Below are positions 20,012-30,941 of a DNA stretch of 64,000 nucleotides, piece after piece; the stretch's first letter is position 1; every line of letters begins with the position of its first letter. The stretch is from assembly GCA_018388625.1 (NCBI GenBank), contig CP074402.1, positions 1,612,001 through 1,676,000 on the forward strand. Reading direction: 5' to 3'. Under the pieces are notes generated by a model. The model ran no database searches and was not told where the DNA came from. It saw only the letters and a list, made by a program, of their open reading frames with translations. Made by a program: the position numbers and the translations under genes. This stretch comes from Nocardiopsis eucommiae. Its GTDB lineage: Bacteria > Actinomycetota > Actinomycetes > Streptosporangiales > Streptosporangiaceae.

Positions 20012-20665
20012 TCAGTCTCCCCAGGCCTCCTGGCGCCAGGCAGCGTCCCAGAACATCCACTCGTAGGTGGTGGCCCGTCGGAACGCCTCGCGCATCCGGG
20101 TGACCGTCGCCTCGCCCGCACCGGCGGCGAGCCGGTCCGCGATCGACCTGACCTGCTCGGTGGACCGGGCGAACTCCTCGTCCCCGTAGGCGGCGATCCA
20201 GTCGCCGTAGGGGTGGTCGTCGAGGTTCCCGGCCCTGGCCATGAGCCGCTCACCGACGTCGGTGTAGACCCAGAAGCACGGCAGGACCCCGGCCACGAGT
20301 TCGGGGTAGCCCTGCGTGTGCGCCAGCGACAGCACGTACGAGGTGTAGGCGGTGCAGGTGGGTGACGGCGGGACGTCCTCACCGACGCTGCCCACCGCGC
20401 CCTCGTGGAGGGAGCTCTCCACCGCGATCGCGCCGTGCGCGGCCTTGGCGAAGAACGCGATCTCCTCGCTGGTGTCGGCCCTGGCCGCCGCCGTGGCCAG
20501 GGCGCGTGCGTATCCGCGCAGGTAGAGGGCGTCCTGAACCATGTAGTACTCGAACCGTTCCCGGCTCAGGGTGCCGTCCCCGATCCCCCGGACGAACGGG
20601 AGGGCGTCGATGGCGTCCCGTGTCGGCGCCGTCTCCTCCCACACGCGGGCACAGAAACCAGTCAT
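20012..20665 (-). CDS. tenA: TenA family thiaminase II/aminopyrimidine hydrolase
   Basis: 217 residues, intact. It is an all-helical TenA protein with FEYYMVQDALYLRGYARAL and the C-terminal YEWMFWDAAWRQE conserved region. TenA salvages thiamin breakdown products by hydrolysing amino-HMP precursors. The active-site Cys position is occupied within GVLPCFWVY. The call is reinforced by a TPP riboswitch immediately upstream of the start. Confidence 0.93.
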   Translation of the reverse strand: MTGFCARVWEETAPTRDAIDALPFVRGIGDGTLSRERFEYYMVQDALYLRGYARALATAAARADTSEEIAFFAKAAHGAIAVESSLHEGAVGSVGEDVPPSPTCTAYTSYVLSLAHTQGYPELVAGVLPCFWVYTDVGERLMARAGNLDDHPYGDWIAAYGDEEFARSTEQVRSIADRLAAGAGEATVTRMREAFRRATTYEWMFWDAAWRQEAWGD

Positions 20666-20669
20666 CAGG

Positions 20670-20755
20670 CGATCCCTTCGCTAGCACGATCCAGAGCAGG
20701 TTCGGCGGGTGTGATCTCAGCCCCGGTGTCGTCCGGGGCACCCCGTGCCTGAGCC
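20670..20755 (-). promoter_or_regulatory. TPP riboswitch (THI element) upstream of tenA
   Basis: On the minus strand the leader contains the conserved THI-box blocks in order: CACGGGGTGCCCC, GGGGCTGAGATCACACCC, GAACCTGCTCTGGAT and GCTAGCGAAGGGATC, ending only a few bases before the tenA ATG. The switch binds thiamin pyrophosphate and would shut off tenA when the cofactor is plentiful, most likely by hiding the ribosome site because no separate terminator fits in the gap. Confidence 0.93.
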
Positions 20756-20982
20756 GGACCCTACCGCTCGGCCCCCGACCTGACCGCCTCCGGGGCGTCG
20801 GTTACGGTCCGGAGTCCCGAAGGCGGGAAGGCCGACCGGAACCACACCCGCGATGGCGGTCTTATCCGGGCTGGTCCCGACCTGTACAGCCGTCCCGGGG
20901 TGCGTCGAGCGGCGACGGGTTTGACTCGTGACCCCCAGGCACAGGACCTACACGTTCCGTGAACGATCTGGAAGGCCTTCTC

Positions 20983-21627
20983 ATGCGCCCGCACCTGGTG
21001 GCCCTCGCCGCCGTCCCGCTCACCGCCGCACTCCTGGCCCCCGCTCCGGCATACGCCGCTGCCACCCCTCTGGCCGACGCGATCGCCGCCCTCACCGTCG
21101 CGGAGGAGTCCCGCACGGGATACGACCGAAGCCTCTTCCCGCACTGGGTGGACGCCGACAGGAACGGGTGCCACACCCGCGCGGAGGTCCTCATCGAGGA
21201 GGCCGAGATCGCCCCGGAGGTCGGGGACCGCTGCCGTCTGACCGGGGGCGAGTGGTTCTCCTACTACGACGGCCGTACCCTCACCGAGGCGGGCTCGCTG
21301 GACATCGACCACATGGTCCCGCTCGCCGAGGCGTGGGACTCCGGGGCGTCCGAGTGGAGCACGAACCGGCGCAGGGACTTCGCCAACGACCTGGACGAGC
21401 CGGTGGCGCTCGTGGCCGTGAGCGCGGCCTCCAACCGGTCCAAGGCCGACCGGGACCCCGCCGAGTGGCTGCCCCCGGCGGAGGAGGTGCACTGCCGGTA
21501 CGTCACCGAGTGGACCACGGTGAAGACCCGCTGGAGCCTGTCGGTCGACGAGGCCGAGCTCGAAGCGCTGAACACCGTCGCGGACACGTGCCCCGACGCG
21601 GTCGTGGAGACCACCCCGGCCCTGTAG
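20983..21627 (+). CDS. Secreted HNH-family nuclease (GmrSD/DUF1524-like)
   Basis: 214 residues from the ATG at 20983, chosen because GGAAGG lies seven bases upstream and a Sec signal peptide begins there (MRPHLVALAAVPLTAALLAP, cut near AYAA). The mature part has the HNH-type core LDIDHMVPLAEAW, then NRSKADRDPAEWLPP, seen in secreted actinobacterial DUF1524 nucleases. It contains cysteines suited to disulfides. It likely degrades extracellular DNA. Confidence 0.85.
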   Translation: MRPHLVALAAVPLTAALLAPAPAYAAATPLADAIAALTVAEESRTGYDRSLFPHWVDADRNGCHTRAEVLIEEAEIAPEVGDRCRLTGGEWFSYYDGRTLTEAGSLDIDHMVPLAEAWDSGASEWSTNRRRDFANDLDEPVALVAVSAASNRSKADRDPAEWLPPAEEVHCRYVTEWTTVKTRWSLSVDEAELEALNTVADTCPDAVVETTPAL

Positions 21628-21640
21628 CCCGGATCCCCCG

Positions 21641-21681
21641 CTGACCGGGGCCGCCCCTGACACGTGGTCGGCCCCGGTCAG
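21641..21681. terminator. Bidirectional hairpin terminator
   Basis: CTGACCGGGGCCG and CGGCCCCGGTCAG pair perfectly over 13 bases with a 15-base loop. The hairpin lies between the convergent nuclease gene and ABC permease gene, so it can end both transcripts. Confidence 0.75.
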
Positions 21682-21697
21682 TGATCGCGTCGACCCC

Positions 21698-22429
21698 CTA
21701 GGGCGTGCGGCGGGGGAGGGTGAGGGAGGCCAGCAGCACCGCGCCCACGGTGAAGGCGGACACGATCGACAGCGGCCGGTACACGTCCCAGGCGGGGTCC
21801 CCGGCCGCCACCGCGTTCACCGCGTCGATCGCGTGGCTCAGCGGCAGCCAGTCCGAGATCGCGTGGAGCACGTCGGGCATCTGGTCACGCGGCATGAAGA
21901 GCCCGCCGAGGATGATCTGCGGGAACACCAGCAGGGGCATGAACTGCACCGCCTGGAACTCGGTGCGGGCGAACGCGCTGGCGAGGAGCCCGAGCGCGGT
22001 CCCCAGCAGGGCGTCCACGACCGCGACCAGGCCCAGTGACCAGAGCGGCCCCTCGACGTCGAGTCCGCACACGCGGACGGCGAACAGCACCGTGACGAAG
22101 GCCTGCACGATCGCGGCCAGACCGAACGCGAACGCGTAGCCGAAGATGAGGTCGAACCTGCCGATCGGTGTCGACAGCAGGCGCTCCAGGGTCCCGGACC
22201 GGCGTTCCCGCAGGGTGGTCACGCTCGTGATCAGGAACATCACCACGAACGGGAAGAGGGCGAGGATCGCCGGACCGATGCCGTCGAACACCGACGTGTC
22301 GGTGAAGAGCCAGGCGAAGAGTCCGACCAGCAGGCTCGGTGCCACGAGCAGCAGCACGATCGACCTCGGGTCGTGGCCGAGCTGGCGCAGGACCCGGCCG
22401 CTCGTGGCGAAGGTGCGCGTGAGGTTCAT
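21698..22429 (-). CDS. ABC-2 type transporter permease
   Basis: 243 residues, intact, with six hydrophobic segments and the ABC-2 signature region TTLRERRSGTLERLLSTPIGR between helices 2 and 3. The ATG at 22429 has GGGAGG upstream and overlaps the ATPase stop (ATGA), so the two genes make one exporter. The substrate is unknown. Drug or lipid export, or self-protection, is typical of DrrB-like relatives. Confidence 0.9.
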   Translation of the reverse strand: MNLTRTFATSGRVLRQLGHDPRSIVLLLVAPSLLVGLFAWLFTDTSVFDGIGPAILALFPFVVMFLITSVTTLRERRSGTLERLLSTPIGRFDLIFGYAFAFGLAAIVQAFVTVLFAVRVCGLDVEGPLWSLGLVAVVDALLGTALGLLASAFARTEFQAVQFMPLLVFPQIILGGLFMPRDQMPDVLHAISDWLPLSHAIDAVNAVAAGDPAWDVYRPLSIVSAFTVGAVLLASLTLPRRTP

Positions 22430-23151
22430 CCGACCTCCCTCTCGATGAGGGCCAGGAAGGCGCGGTCGGGGTCGTCCGCCCCCGTCTCGGAGAGCAGCCG
22501 CGCGGGCGTGGTGTCGGCCATGACACGGCCGTCGCGCAACAGGAGCAGCCGGTCGCAGCGCAGCGCCTCGTCCATCACGTGACTGGAGACGATCAGCGTC
22601 GCCCCCTCGTCGACGAGGGTGTGGAACACCGACCACAGTTCCTCTCGCAGCAGCGGGTCGAGGCCCACCGTGGGTTCGTCGAGGACGAGGAGTTCGGGGC
22701 GGCCCAGGATCGCGACCGCGAGCGAGACCCGGCTTGCCTGGCCCCCGCTGAGCGTGTCGACCCGCTGACCGGCCCGGTCACGCAGGTTCACCTGGTCGAG
22801 GACGCGTCCCACGTCCTTCCGGGAGGCGCCGACCAACCGGGCGAAGTAGCGCAGGTTCTGCTCGACGGTGAGGTCCGAGTAGACCGACGCCGCCTGGGTG
22901 TCGTAGGCGACGCGGTGGCGCAGGCCCGCGCTCCCCGCCGCCTGGCCGAACACCGTGACGCCGCCGCCCTGGACACGCTGCGTTCCGACGATCGCGCGCA
23001 TGAGGGTGGTCTTGCCGCATCCGGAGGGCCCCATGAGGCCGGTGACCCCGCCCCGGGCCACCTCCAGGTCGAGCCCGTCGAACACGACTCCGCCGCCGCG
23101 CCGGACCCGCAGGTCACGGACGACGACGGCGGCGGTCGGGTCATGGTCCAT
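22426..23151 (-). CDS. ABC transporter ATP-binding protein
   Basis: 241 residues, intact. Walker A GPSGCGKTT, signature LSGGQASR, Walker B LLVLDEP and the switch His in SSHVMDE are all present. It is coupled to the permease by ATGA. It resembles DrrA-type ATPases of two-component drug exporters. Confidence 0.93.
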   Translation of the reverse strand: MDHDPTAAVVVRDLRVRRGGGVVFDGLDLEVARGGVTGLMGPSGCGKTTLMRAIVGTQRVQGGGVTVFGQAAGSAGLRHRVAYDTQAASVYSDLTVEQNLRYFARLVGASRKDVGRVLDQVNLRDRAGQRVDTLSGGQASRVSLAVAILGRPELLVLDEPTVGLDPLLREELWSVFHTLVDEGATLIVSSHVMDEALRCDRLLLLRDGRVMADTTPARLLSETGADDPDRAFLALIEREVG

Positions 23152-23205
23152 AGCGCAGCATCATGCGCGGCGAACCGGTACCGGTCAAGGCGCCACTCGC
23201 GGAGG

Positions 23206-24114
23206 TCAGGAGCGCAGCGTGGTGAAGTCGCGCGAGGCGACGAAGCCCGGGCGGCGCTCACGGGCGGAGAACGGCTCCACCAGCGCGTTGTCCACGCTGT
23301 TGAACACCACGAAGATGTTCGAGCGCGGGTACGGCGTGATGTTGTTGCCGGAGCCGTGCATGCTGTTGCAGTCGAACCACAGGGCCGACCCGCTCGGGCC
23401 GGTGAACTGCTCGATCCCGTGCTCGCGGGCGAGCGCGGCGATGTCCTCCTCCTGCGGGACCCCGACCTTCTGGGCCTTCAGCGAGGACTGGTAGTTGGCG
23501 TCCGGCGTGCGTCCCAGGCAGGGCACGAACGTGCGGTGCGCGCCCGGCATGAGCATCAGCCCGCCGTTGAAGGGATAGTTGTCGGTCAGTCCGATGGACA
23601 GGCTGACCGCCGCCATTCCCTCCATGCCGTCCTCGGCGTGCCAGGTCTCGAAGTCCGAGTGCCAGTAGAAGCCGTTGCCCCGGAACCCCGGCATGAAGTT
23701 CACCCGGCTCTGGTGGACGTAGACGTCCGAACCGAGGATCTGTCGTGCGTGGTCCAGGACGCGGGGCTCCCGGACGAGCCGGGCGATCCGGTCACTGAGC
23801 AGGTGCGCGTCGAAGACGGAACGCACCTCGTCGGAGGCGGGCTCCGTGATGGTGCGCTCGTCGGCGCGGATCACGGGATCCTCGACCATCTCCCGGAGCT
23901 CGGCCAGGGCCGCGGCGACCTCCGGCTGGGACAGCAGGTCCCGCTGGATGTGGAATCCGTCGCGGGCGTGCGCGACGAGTTCGGCGGTGGTGGCGGGCCC
24001 CTCCGTCACCCCGGGCCAGACGGTCGGTTCGTGGCGTTCGATCCACCCGTGCCCCTGGCCGGGGTCCACGCGGGTGGGATAGCGATCCTGGATGTGGGCG
24101 TCTACGAGTGTCAC
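23206..24114 (-). CDS. ectD: Ectoine 5-hydroxylase
   Basis: 302 residues, the usual size of EctD. The enzyme is an Fe(II)/2-oxoglutarate dioxygenase making 5-hydroxyectoine as a stress protectant. The diagnostic EctD block FYWHSDFETWHAEDGM (iron His and Asp) is present, as are GLMLMPGAHRTF, ALWFDCNSMHGS (distal iron His) and TPYPRSNIFVVFNS. The GTG at 24114 has GGGAG nine bases upstream. There is no ectABC beside it, so ectoine itself must be made elsewhere or imported. Confidence 0.92.
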   Translation of the reverse strand: MTLVDAHIQDRYPTRVDPGQGHGWIERHEPTVWPGVTEGPATTAELVAHARDGFHIQRDLLSQPEVAAALAELREMVEDPVIRADERTITEPASDEVRSVFDAHLLSDRIARLVREPRVLDHARQILGSDVYVHQSRVNFMPGFRGNGFYWHSDFETWHAEDGMEGMAAVSLSIGLTDNYPFNGGLMLMPGAHRTFVPCLGRTPDANYQSSLKAQKVGVPQEEDIAALAREHGIEQFTGPSGSALWFDCNSMHGSGNNITPYPRSNIFVVFNSVDNALVEPFSARERRPGFVASRDFTTLRS

Positions 24115-25124
24115 GGCAGACTGCTCCCTTCCGGTCCGTTCTCGTCCTTTCGGTGGTCCAAGGCGTACTGGTGCGTCTCGCGACCAGGGACGGTGATCCG
24201 CCCCTGGCCTACGCCCTGCCCTGGCGTGCGCGCGGGTAATCATCGTCCGGGCCGGTGCGGCACCGGGACGACCAGCACGGGGACAACGGGGTTCCAACGG
24301 GGTTGTACGGCCGGAACATGGGGGCATCGGACGGGCGCGTCCGGCCTACGGACGGTCATTCCCGCCGGTCCCCACGTCCTCCGGGCAGGAAACGCGGCCC
24401 CAAATCTGGGCACGAGCGCGTGTCGGTGGGCGACAGGAGGCGGGTCGGCCGCGCAGGACCTCAGGCGGACGGGTCGGTCGGCGCACCTCGTCCGTGCCCC
24501 CGGGAGGGGGTGGTTCGTTCGGTTCCCCGTTCGAATGCGATGTGCGTCCCGCGTTCACGCCGTCGCGGTTCGGATCCCTTTCCTTTCACTGGTCGCGTTC
24601 GTGGTCCGCCTCAGTCGTTCCGGAGAGGCGTCGCGTGGGAGCCGGAACTCCTCCGGCGGGGGTGCGGAGACGGCCTTTCCTTCCCTGCTCGTATTCGGAA
24701 GGTTCCGATGTTCCGTTTCTTCGTGGCCTCGCGAATGCGGGTCGCTCCCTTCATGTCCCACCCGGATTGTTTCCCGGGTTCCGGGCGGATTCACGCCGCC
24801 GTGGTGATTCCCGCGACTCCTGGTTCCGGAAGTCGGAGGGGAACCCGCGCGCCCCGAGCGTCGCGCCGTGGCGGATGGGGACGTGGCCGCCTCCCGGATC
24901 GCTCCGGGCCGCGTACCCCCAGGGTGGGGTGTCGGTCGGGACGGAGACGCGGTGGCGTGGGCCACACCGGAAGCCATTCTGCTTTCGCCGCAATAATTAC
25001 GCTGTTATGGAATGGGCTGGCCCGGGGCAGCAGTCTGGAAGAAGACACCCGGGTGCGTGTGTCGCATCATTGATCCAGGATTGCCGGGTTATTGATGACT
25101 CTCTGGATTGTGCGGGGTTGGATT
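24115..25124. other. 1-kb gene-free region upstream of pksE
   Basis: The open frames crossing this stretch are Arg/Pro/Gly-rich and lack family motifs or ribosome sites, so I see no convincing gene. The last 160 bases are clearly more AT-rich and probably contain the pksE promoter. An ATTGAT repeat pair there is listed separately. The region marks the left border of the enediyne cluster. Confidence 0.6.
25069..25096 (+). repeat. ATTGAT direct repeat, 22-base period, before pksE
   Basis: ATTGAT occurs at 25069-25074 and 25091-25096, exactly 22 bases apart, about 30-55 bases before the pksE start. SARP activators commonly bind short direct repeats spaced by 11 or 22 bases, and a SARP-type regulator is encoded at 60029. 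This is a weak suggestion of an operator. Confidence 0.3.
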
Positions 25125-28100
25125 ATGAGAAGCACCAGAATCGCCGTGGTGGGAATCGGTCTGACCTACCCGGACGCGAATTCTCCGAGTGAGCTCTGGG
25201 AGAACGTCCTCGCAGGCAGGAGGGCTTTTCGCAGAATTCCGGACGAGCGCATGAACCTGGCGGACTACTGGTCGGAGGACCCCTCCGCCGAGGATCGGTT
25301 CTACTCCACCAAGGCCGCCGTCCTCCGGGGCTTCTCTTTCGACAGGGCACGGTACCGGGTCTCCGGCAGCTCTTTTCGGTCAACCGACATGACGCACTGG
25401 CTGGCCCTGGAGACGATGTCCCGCGCGCTGGAGGACGCCGGTTTTCCCGAGGGGAGGGGCTCCCACGCCGCTCGACCGGTGTGGTGATCGGCAACAGCCT
25501 CACCGGTGAGTTCTCCCGGGCGAACACGCTCCGGCTGCGTTGGCCCTACGTCCGCCGGACCGTCGCCTCGGCCCTGCTCGACCACGGATGGGACGAGGAG
25601 GAGGCCGAGGGCTTCCTGGCCACGCTGGAGACCTCCTACAAGGCGCCCTTCCCACGCATCGACGAGGACACCCTCGCGGGCGGCCTCTCCAACACCATCG
25701 CGGGCCGCGTGTGCAACCACTTCGACCTGGGGGGCGGCGGCTACACGGTGGACGGGGCGTGCTCCTCCTCCCTCCTGTCCGTGGCCACCGCGGCCACGGC
25801 CCTCGCGGACGGGGACCTGGACGCCGCTCTGGCGGGTGGGGTGGACCTGTCCATCGACCCGTTCGAGGTGATCGGCTTCGCCAAGACCGGCGCACTGGCC
25901 ACCGGCGAGATGAAGGTGTACGACAAGGACTCCAACGGCTTCTGGCCGGGGGAGGGGTCGGGTGCGCTCGTTCTCATGCGGGAGGAGGACGCGATCGCCC
26001 AGGGCAGGCGCGTCCACGCCCTGATCACCGGATGGGCCGTCTCCTCCGACGGCCGGGGCGGCATCACCCGGCCGGAGGAGAGCGGGCACCGCCTCGCCCT
26101 GGAACGGGCCTACGCGCGTGCCGGCTACGGCATCGAGACCATCGGCTACTTCGAGGGACACGGCACCGGAACCGCGCTCGGTGACGCCACCGAACTCGCG
26201 GCGCTCTCCGGAGCCAGGACCTCCGCCGACCCCACCGCGCCCCCGCAGCGCTCGGCACCATCAAGGCCAACTTCGGTCACACGAAGGCGGCCGCCGGGGT
26301 CGCCGGGCTGATCAAGGCGATCCTCGCCGTTCGCCACGAGGTGATTCCGCCCGCCACCGGCCACCACGACCCGCACCCCCTGCTGGAGGAGGAGTCGGCG
26401 GCCCTGCGGGTACCGGACCGGCCGCTCGCCTGGCCGGACGGCCACCCCGTCCGGGCGGGTGTCTCGGCCATGGGTTTCGGCGGCGTCAACACCCACATCA
26501 CGGTGGAGGCCGCTGAGGGGCAGCGGGGCGTCGGCGTCACCGAACGGACCCGAACCCTGGCCGCGGGCCGACAGGACGCGGAACTCCTCGTCGTGGACGG
26601 CGCCGACCCGGCCGAGGTACGCCGAGGCCTGGAGGAGCTGGCGGAGACGCTTCCCCGCCTCTCCTACGCCGAACTCACCGACCTCGCGGCCTCGCTCGCC
26701 GCGCGCTCCGAGGGCCGACCCGCGCGGGCCGCCGTGGTCGCGTCCTCACCGGAGGCCGCCGAACGGTCGGTGCGGGTCCTGCTGGACCGGATGGACGCCG
26801 GGCGGACGGAGGTGTGGGCACCGGAGCTGGGTGCCTACCTCGCCCACCGCACGACCGCGCCCACGATCCGGTACCTCTTCCCGGGGCAGGGCGCCGGAAC
26901 CGGGCGCACCGGCGCCCTCCGACGCCGGTTCGGGGCGGCCGACCGGGTCCTGGGTTCCGCGGGCCTGCCCGAGGGCGGCGACCAGGTGGCGACCGAGGTC
27001 GCGCAGCCCCGGATCGTGGCGGGCTCACTCGCCGCCCTGGCCGTGCTGGACGATCTCGGTGTGCGGGCCGACGGAGCGGTGGGGCACAGCCTGGGCGAAC
27101 TGACCGCCCTGTGCTGGGCGGGCGCCGTCGACGGTCGGGAGATCCTCGACCTGGCCGCCGCACGTGGGCGGGCGATGGCCCGGACGGGGCGCGCGGACGG
27201 CGCCATGGCCGGGCTGGAGACCGGGCCCGTGGTGGCGGAGACCCTGGTCGAGACCGAGTCCGAGGTGGTCGTCGCCGGGTACAACGGCCCCGGCCAGACG
27301 GTCGTCTCCGGCCCCGCCGACGCCGTGGAGCGGGTCTGCGCGCGGGCCCGCGACGCGGGAGTCACCGCGACGCGGGTCAGGGTCTCCCACGCCTTCCACT
27401 CACCGCTGGTGGCGGCCTCGGCCGAGGTCCTCGACGGCAGGCTCGCCGAGACGCGGTTCACCGCGCCGGCCCCCGGCCTGGTGTCCACCGTCACCGGGAG
27501 GGAGCTCGGACCGGACACCGACCTGCGTGCGCTCCTGCGCGACCAGGTCGTCCTCCCGGTGCGTTTCCACGAGGCGGTCGTCCAACTGTCTGACGGGGCG
27601 GACCTGTTGGTCGAGGTGGGACCGGGACGGGTCCTCTCGGGCCTGGCGTCGGCGGCCGTCACCGACGTTCCGGTCGAGGCCGTGGACTCGGACTCGCCCT
27701 CCCTGGTGCCCTTCCTCCGGACTGTGGCCGCCGCATACGCGCTGGGGGCGGCAGTGGACGTGCGCGGGCTCTTCACCGGTCGCCTGGTCCGGGAGCTCCC
27801 CGAGGAGTTCTCCTTCCTGGCGAACCCGTGCGAGACGGCGCCCGGTCTGGACGTGGGACGCACCGAGACGGGGCCTGCCGGTACCGGCGACGGTGGCGTG
27901 AACGACGAGGAGACGGAGACGGCCGGGGCGGCCGACACCCTGGAGCTCCTCCGGGCGCTGGCCGCCGAGCGCGTCGAGCTCCCTGTCTCCATGGTGGGAG
28001 CGAACACGCGACCGCTCGACGACCTCCACCTGAGTTCCATCACGGTCGGTCAGGTGGTCAACGAGGCGACGCGACGCCTGGGACTGCCGCCCCTCGAAGC

Positions 28101-30941
28101 GACCTCCGGGTACGCGACGTCCACTCTGGGGGAGCTGGCCGAGGTGATCGACGGGCTGGCCGACACCGCCGGAGCGGGCGCGACGGACGGTGAGGTCGCG
28201 GGTGTCGCTCCCTGGGTCCGGGCGTTCGAGGTCACGCACGTGGCGGAACCGGTTCCCGCGCGCACCGCCGCCGAGGAGAGGACCACCGCGGAGGACGGGT
28301 GGAGCGTGTACGCCTCTCCCGGACATCCGTTGTCCGAGCCCCTGAGCCGGTCCCTCGCGGGCCTGGGACACGGGGTGCTGCTCTGCCTCCCCGCCGGGGG
28401 CGGCCCCGAGCTGGCCGGGACCCTGCTCGACGCGGCGCGGTCCGCGCTGGCCTCCGGCTCCGGGACCCGTTTCGTCGTGGTCCAGGGCAGACGCGGAGCC
28501 TCCGGGGTGGCGCGGACCCTGCACCTGGAGGTCCCGGGAACCCGCACCACCGTGGTCACCCTCGACGACCCCGAGCCCGCGACGGCGGAGGGCGTGCGGG
28601 ACGCGGTCGGCCTCGTGACCGCCGAGGTCGCCGCCACCACCGAGTTCACGCAGGTCCACCATGACGCGGACGGGAACCGTTCGGTGCCGGTCCTGAGCCC
28701 CACCCCCTGGACGACCCCGGGCAGGACCCGCCGCTCGGCCCCGACGACGTCGTCCTGGTCACCGGAGGGGGCAAGGGCATCACCGCCGAGTGCGCGCTGT
28801 CCCTGGCCACCGAGTACGGGTCGGCGCTGGCGCTGCTGGGCCGGGCCGCCGAGGAAGAGGACGCGGAACTCGCCGACAACCTGGAGCGGATGACGGCGGC
28901 CGGTGCCCGGTTCGTGTACCTGCGCGCCGACGTGACCCGGCCCGAGGAGGTCCGCGACGCCGTGCGCGCGGCCGAGGCGGAGCTCGGCACGGTCACCGCC
29001 GTGCTCCACGGTGCGGGACGCAACGAGCCGACCGCGCTGGGAGGTCTGACGGAAGCGGCGTTCAGGCGCACCCTCGCTCCCAAGACCGACGGTCTGGAGG
29101 CCGTCCTCGACGCCCTCGACCCCGACCGGCTCCGCCTGCTCGTCACCTTCGGCAGCATCATCGGGCGCGCGGGTCTGCGAGGTGAGGCCCACTACTCCAC
29201 GGCCAACGACTGGCTCACCGAGATGACGGTCGAGTACGGCCGGGAGCACCCGCACACCCGGGTCCTGGCCCTGGAGTGGTCGGTCTGGTCCGGTGCGGGG
29301 ATGGGGGAGCGGCTGGGCGTCGTGGAGGCGCTGATGCGCGACGGCATCACCCCGGTGGCCGCCGAGGAGGGGATCGCGATCCTCCACCGCGTCCTCGCCG
29401 ACCGCTCGGCGGGGCCGGTCCTGGTGGTCAGCGGGCGGACCGGGGGCTGCCCACCCTCGACGTCCGGGAACGCGAGCTCCCGCTGGGCCGGTTCCTGGAC
29501 CGCGTCCTGGTGCACTACTCCGGCGTCGAACTCGTCACCGAGGCCGTCCTCTCCTCCACGGACGACCCCTACCTGGAGGACCACCGCCTCGACGGCGACC
29601 TGCTGTTCCCGGCCGTCATCGGTATGGAGGCGATGGCTCAGGTGGCGACCGCGGTCAGCGGTCACTCGGGCCCGCCGGTGATGGAGGGGGCGCGCTTCGT
29701 GCGTCCCGTGGCGGTCCGCCCGGGCGAGACGACGACCGTACGGGTGGCCGCGCTGGTGCGCGACCCCACTCGGTGGAAGTGGTCATCCGCAGTGAGGAGA
29801 CCGGGTTCGACGCGGACCACTTCCGGGCCGTCCTGCGGTGGCCGCGCACGGACCCCGCCCCGGGGCACGACCACGCCGCCGAGGTCGTCCCGGCTCTGCC
29901 CCGGGTCGCAGCCGACCCCTCGGAGCTGTACGGCGACGTGTTGTTCCAGGGCAAGCGGTTCCAACGGCTGCTCTCGTACCGGCGCGCCAGCGCCCGCCAC
30001 GTGGTCGCCGAACTGTCCACGGCCTCGCAGGGGGACTGGTTCGGGACCTTCCTGCCCCAGGGCCGGGTGCTGGCCGACCCGGGTGTGCGGGACGCCGCGA
30101 TGCACGTCCTCCAGGCCTGTGTCCCCGACGGGACCCTGCTGCCCGAGGGGGTCGAGCGGATCGTGCTGGCCCGGCCGCAGGACCAGGAGGAGCCCGACCG
30201 CGTGCTCCTCGTCGCCAGTGAACGGTCCCAGGAGGGTGACTCCTACGTCTACGACGTGGACGTGCGGGAGCCGTCCGGCGGCGTGCTCGAACGCTGGGAG
30301 GGGCTGCGGCTGCGCGCGGTCCGCAGGAGCGGCGGGCCGGGGCCCTGGGTTCCCGCGCTGCTCGGCTCCCACCTGGAGAGGGAGCTGGAGCGCGTGCTCG
30401 GCGGATCCCGGGCCGTGGTGGTCGACCCCGACCCCGTGCCCGGAGGCCCCGCGGGAACCGAGGAGCGCAGGGCCAGGACCGCGCTCGCGGTGGGGCGGGC
30501 CCTGAACCGCGTCGTCAGGGTCCGGTACCGGCCCGACGGACGGCCGGAGGCCGAGGGGGCCGACGTCTCCGCGTCGCACGGAGCCGGAGTGACCCTGGCG
30601 CTCGCCGGAAGCGGTCGCCTGGCCTGTGACGTGGAGGCGGTGCGGGAACGCTCCGACGAGGACTGGGCCGGGTTGCTCGGCGGAGGACTCCTCTCGGTGC
30701 GCGACCTGGTCGCCGAGCAGGCGGGGAGTCCGCGCACCTGGCCGCCGCCCGCCTGTGGGGCGCCCTGGAGTGCCTGCGCAAGGCGGGCGGCACCGGCCGC
30801 TCGCTGACGTTGGAGGAGGTGGGCGAACACGGATGGGTGGTCCTCTCGTCCGGGGACGCCAGGATCGCCACCTGGAGCACCACCCTGAACGGGAACCCCG
30901 ACCCCGTCGTGTTCGCCGTCCTGAGCGGAGAGGAGCGCTGA
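25125..30941 (+). CDS. pksE: Iterative type I enediyne polyketide synthase, KS-AT-ACP-KR-DH-PPTase
   Basis: About 1940 residues once six -1 frame breaks are bridged (near 25452, 26240, 28720, 29445, 29770 and 30740). It builds the linear polyene from which the enediyne core is made. KS: N-terminal RIAVVGIGLTYPDA, active Cys in DGACSSS (codon 25760), His in EGHGTGTALGD and NFGHTKAAAG. AT: GHSLGEL (Ser codon 27088). ACP: the enediyne-specific DDLHLSSITVGQ (near 28035). KR: TGGGKGITAE and catalytic HYSTAND. DH: DHRLDGDLLFPAVIGMEAM. The C-terminal PPTase keeps the metal-binding DVE motif, so the protein can modify its own ACP. This domain order is unique to enediyne PKSs. The stop overlaps the thioesterase start (TGATG). 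Confidence 0.95.

Noticed and set aside
22579..24807. A 742-codon open frame on the plus strand
   Set aside because: It runs antisense to the well-supported ABC ATPase and ectD genes and has no family motifs; it is a GC-rich shadow.
24255..25073. Open frames in the gap before pksE as a possible gene
   Set aside because: No ribosome site, no recognisable motif, and a composition unlike neighbouring proteins.
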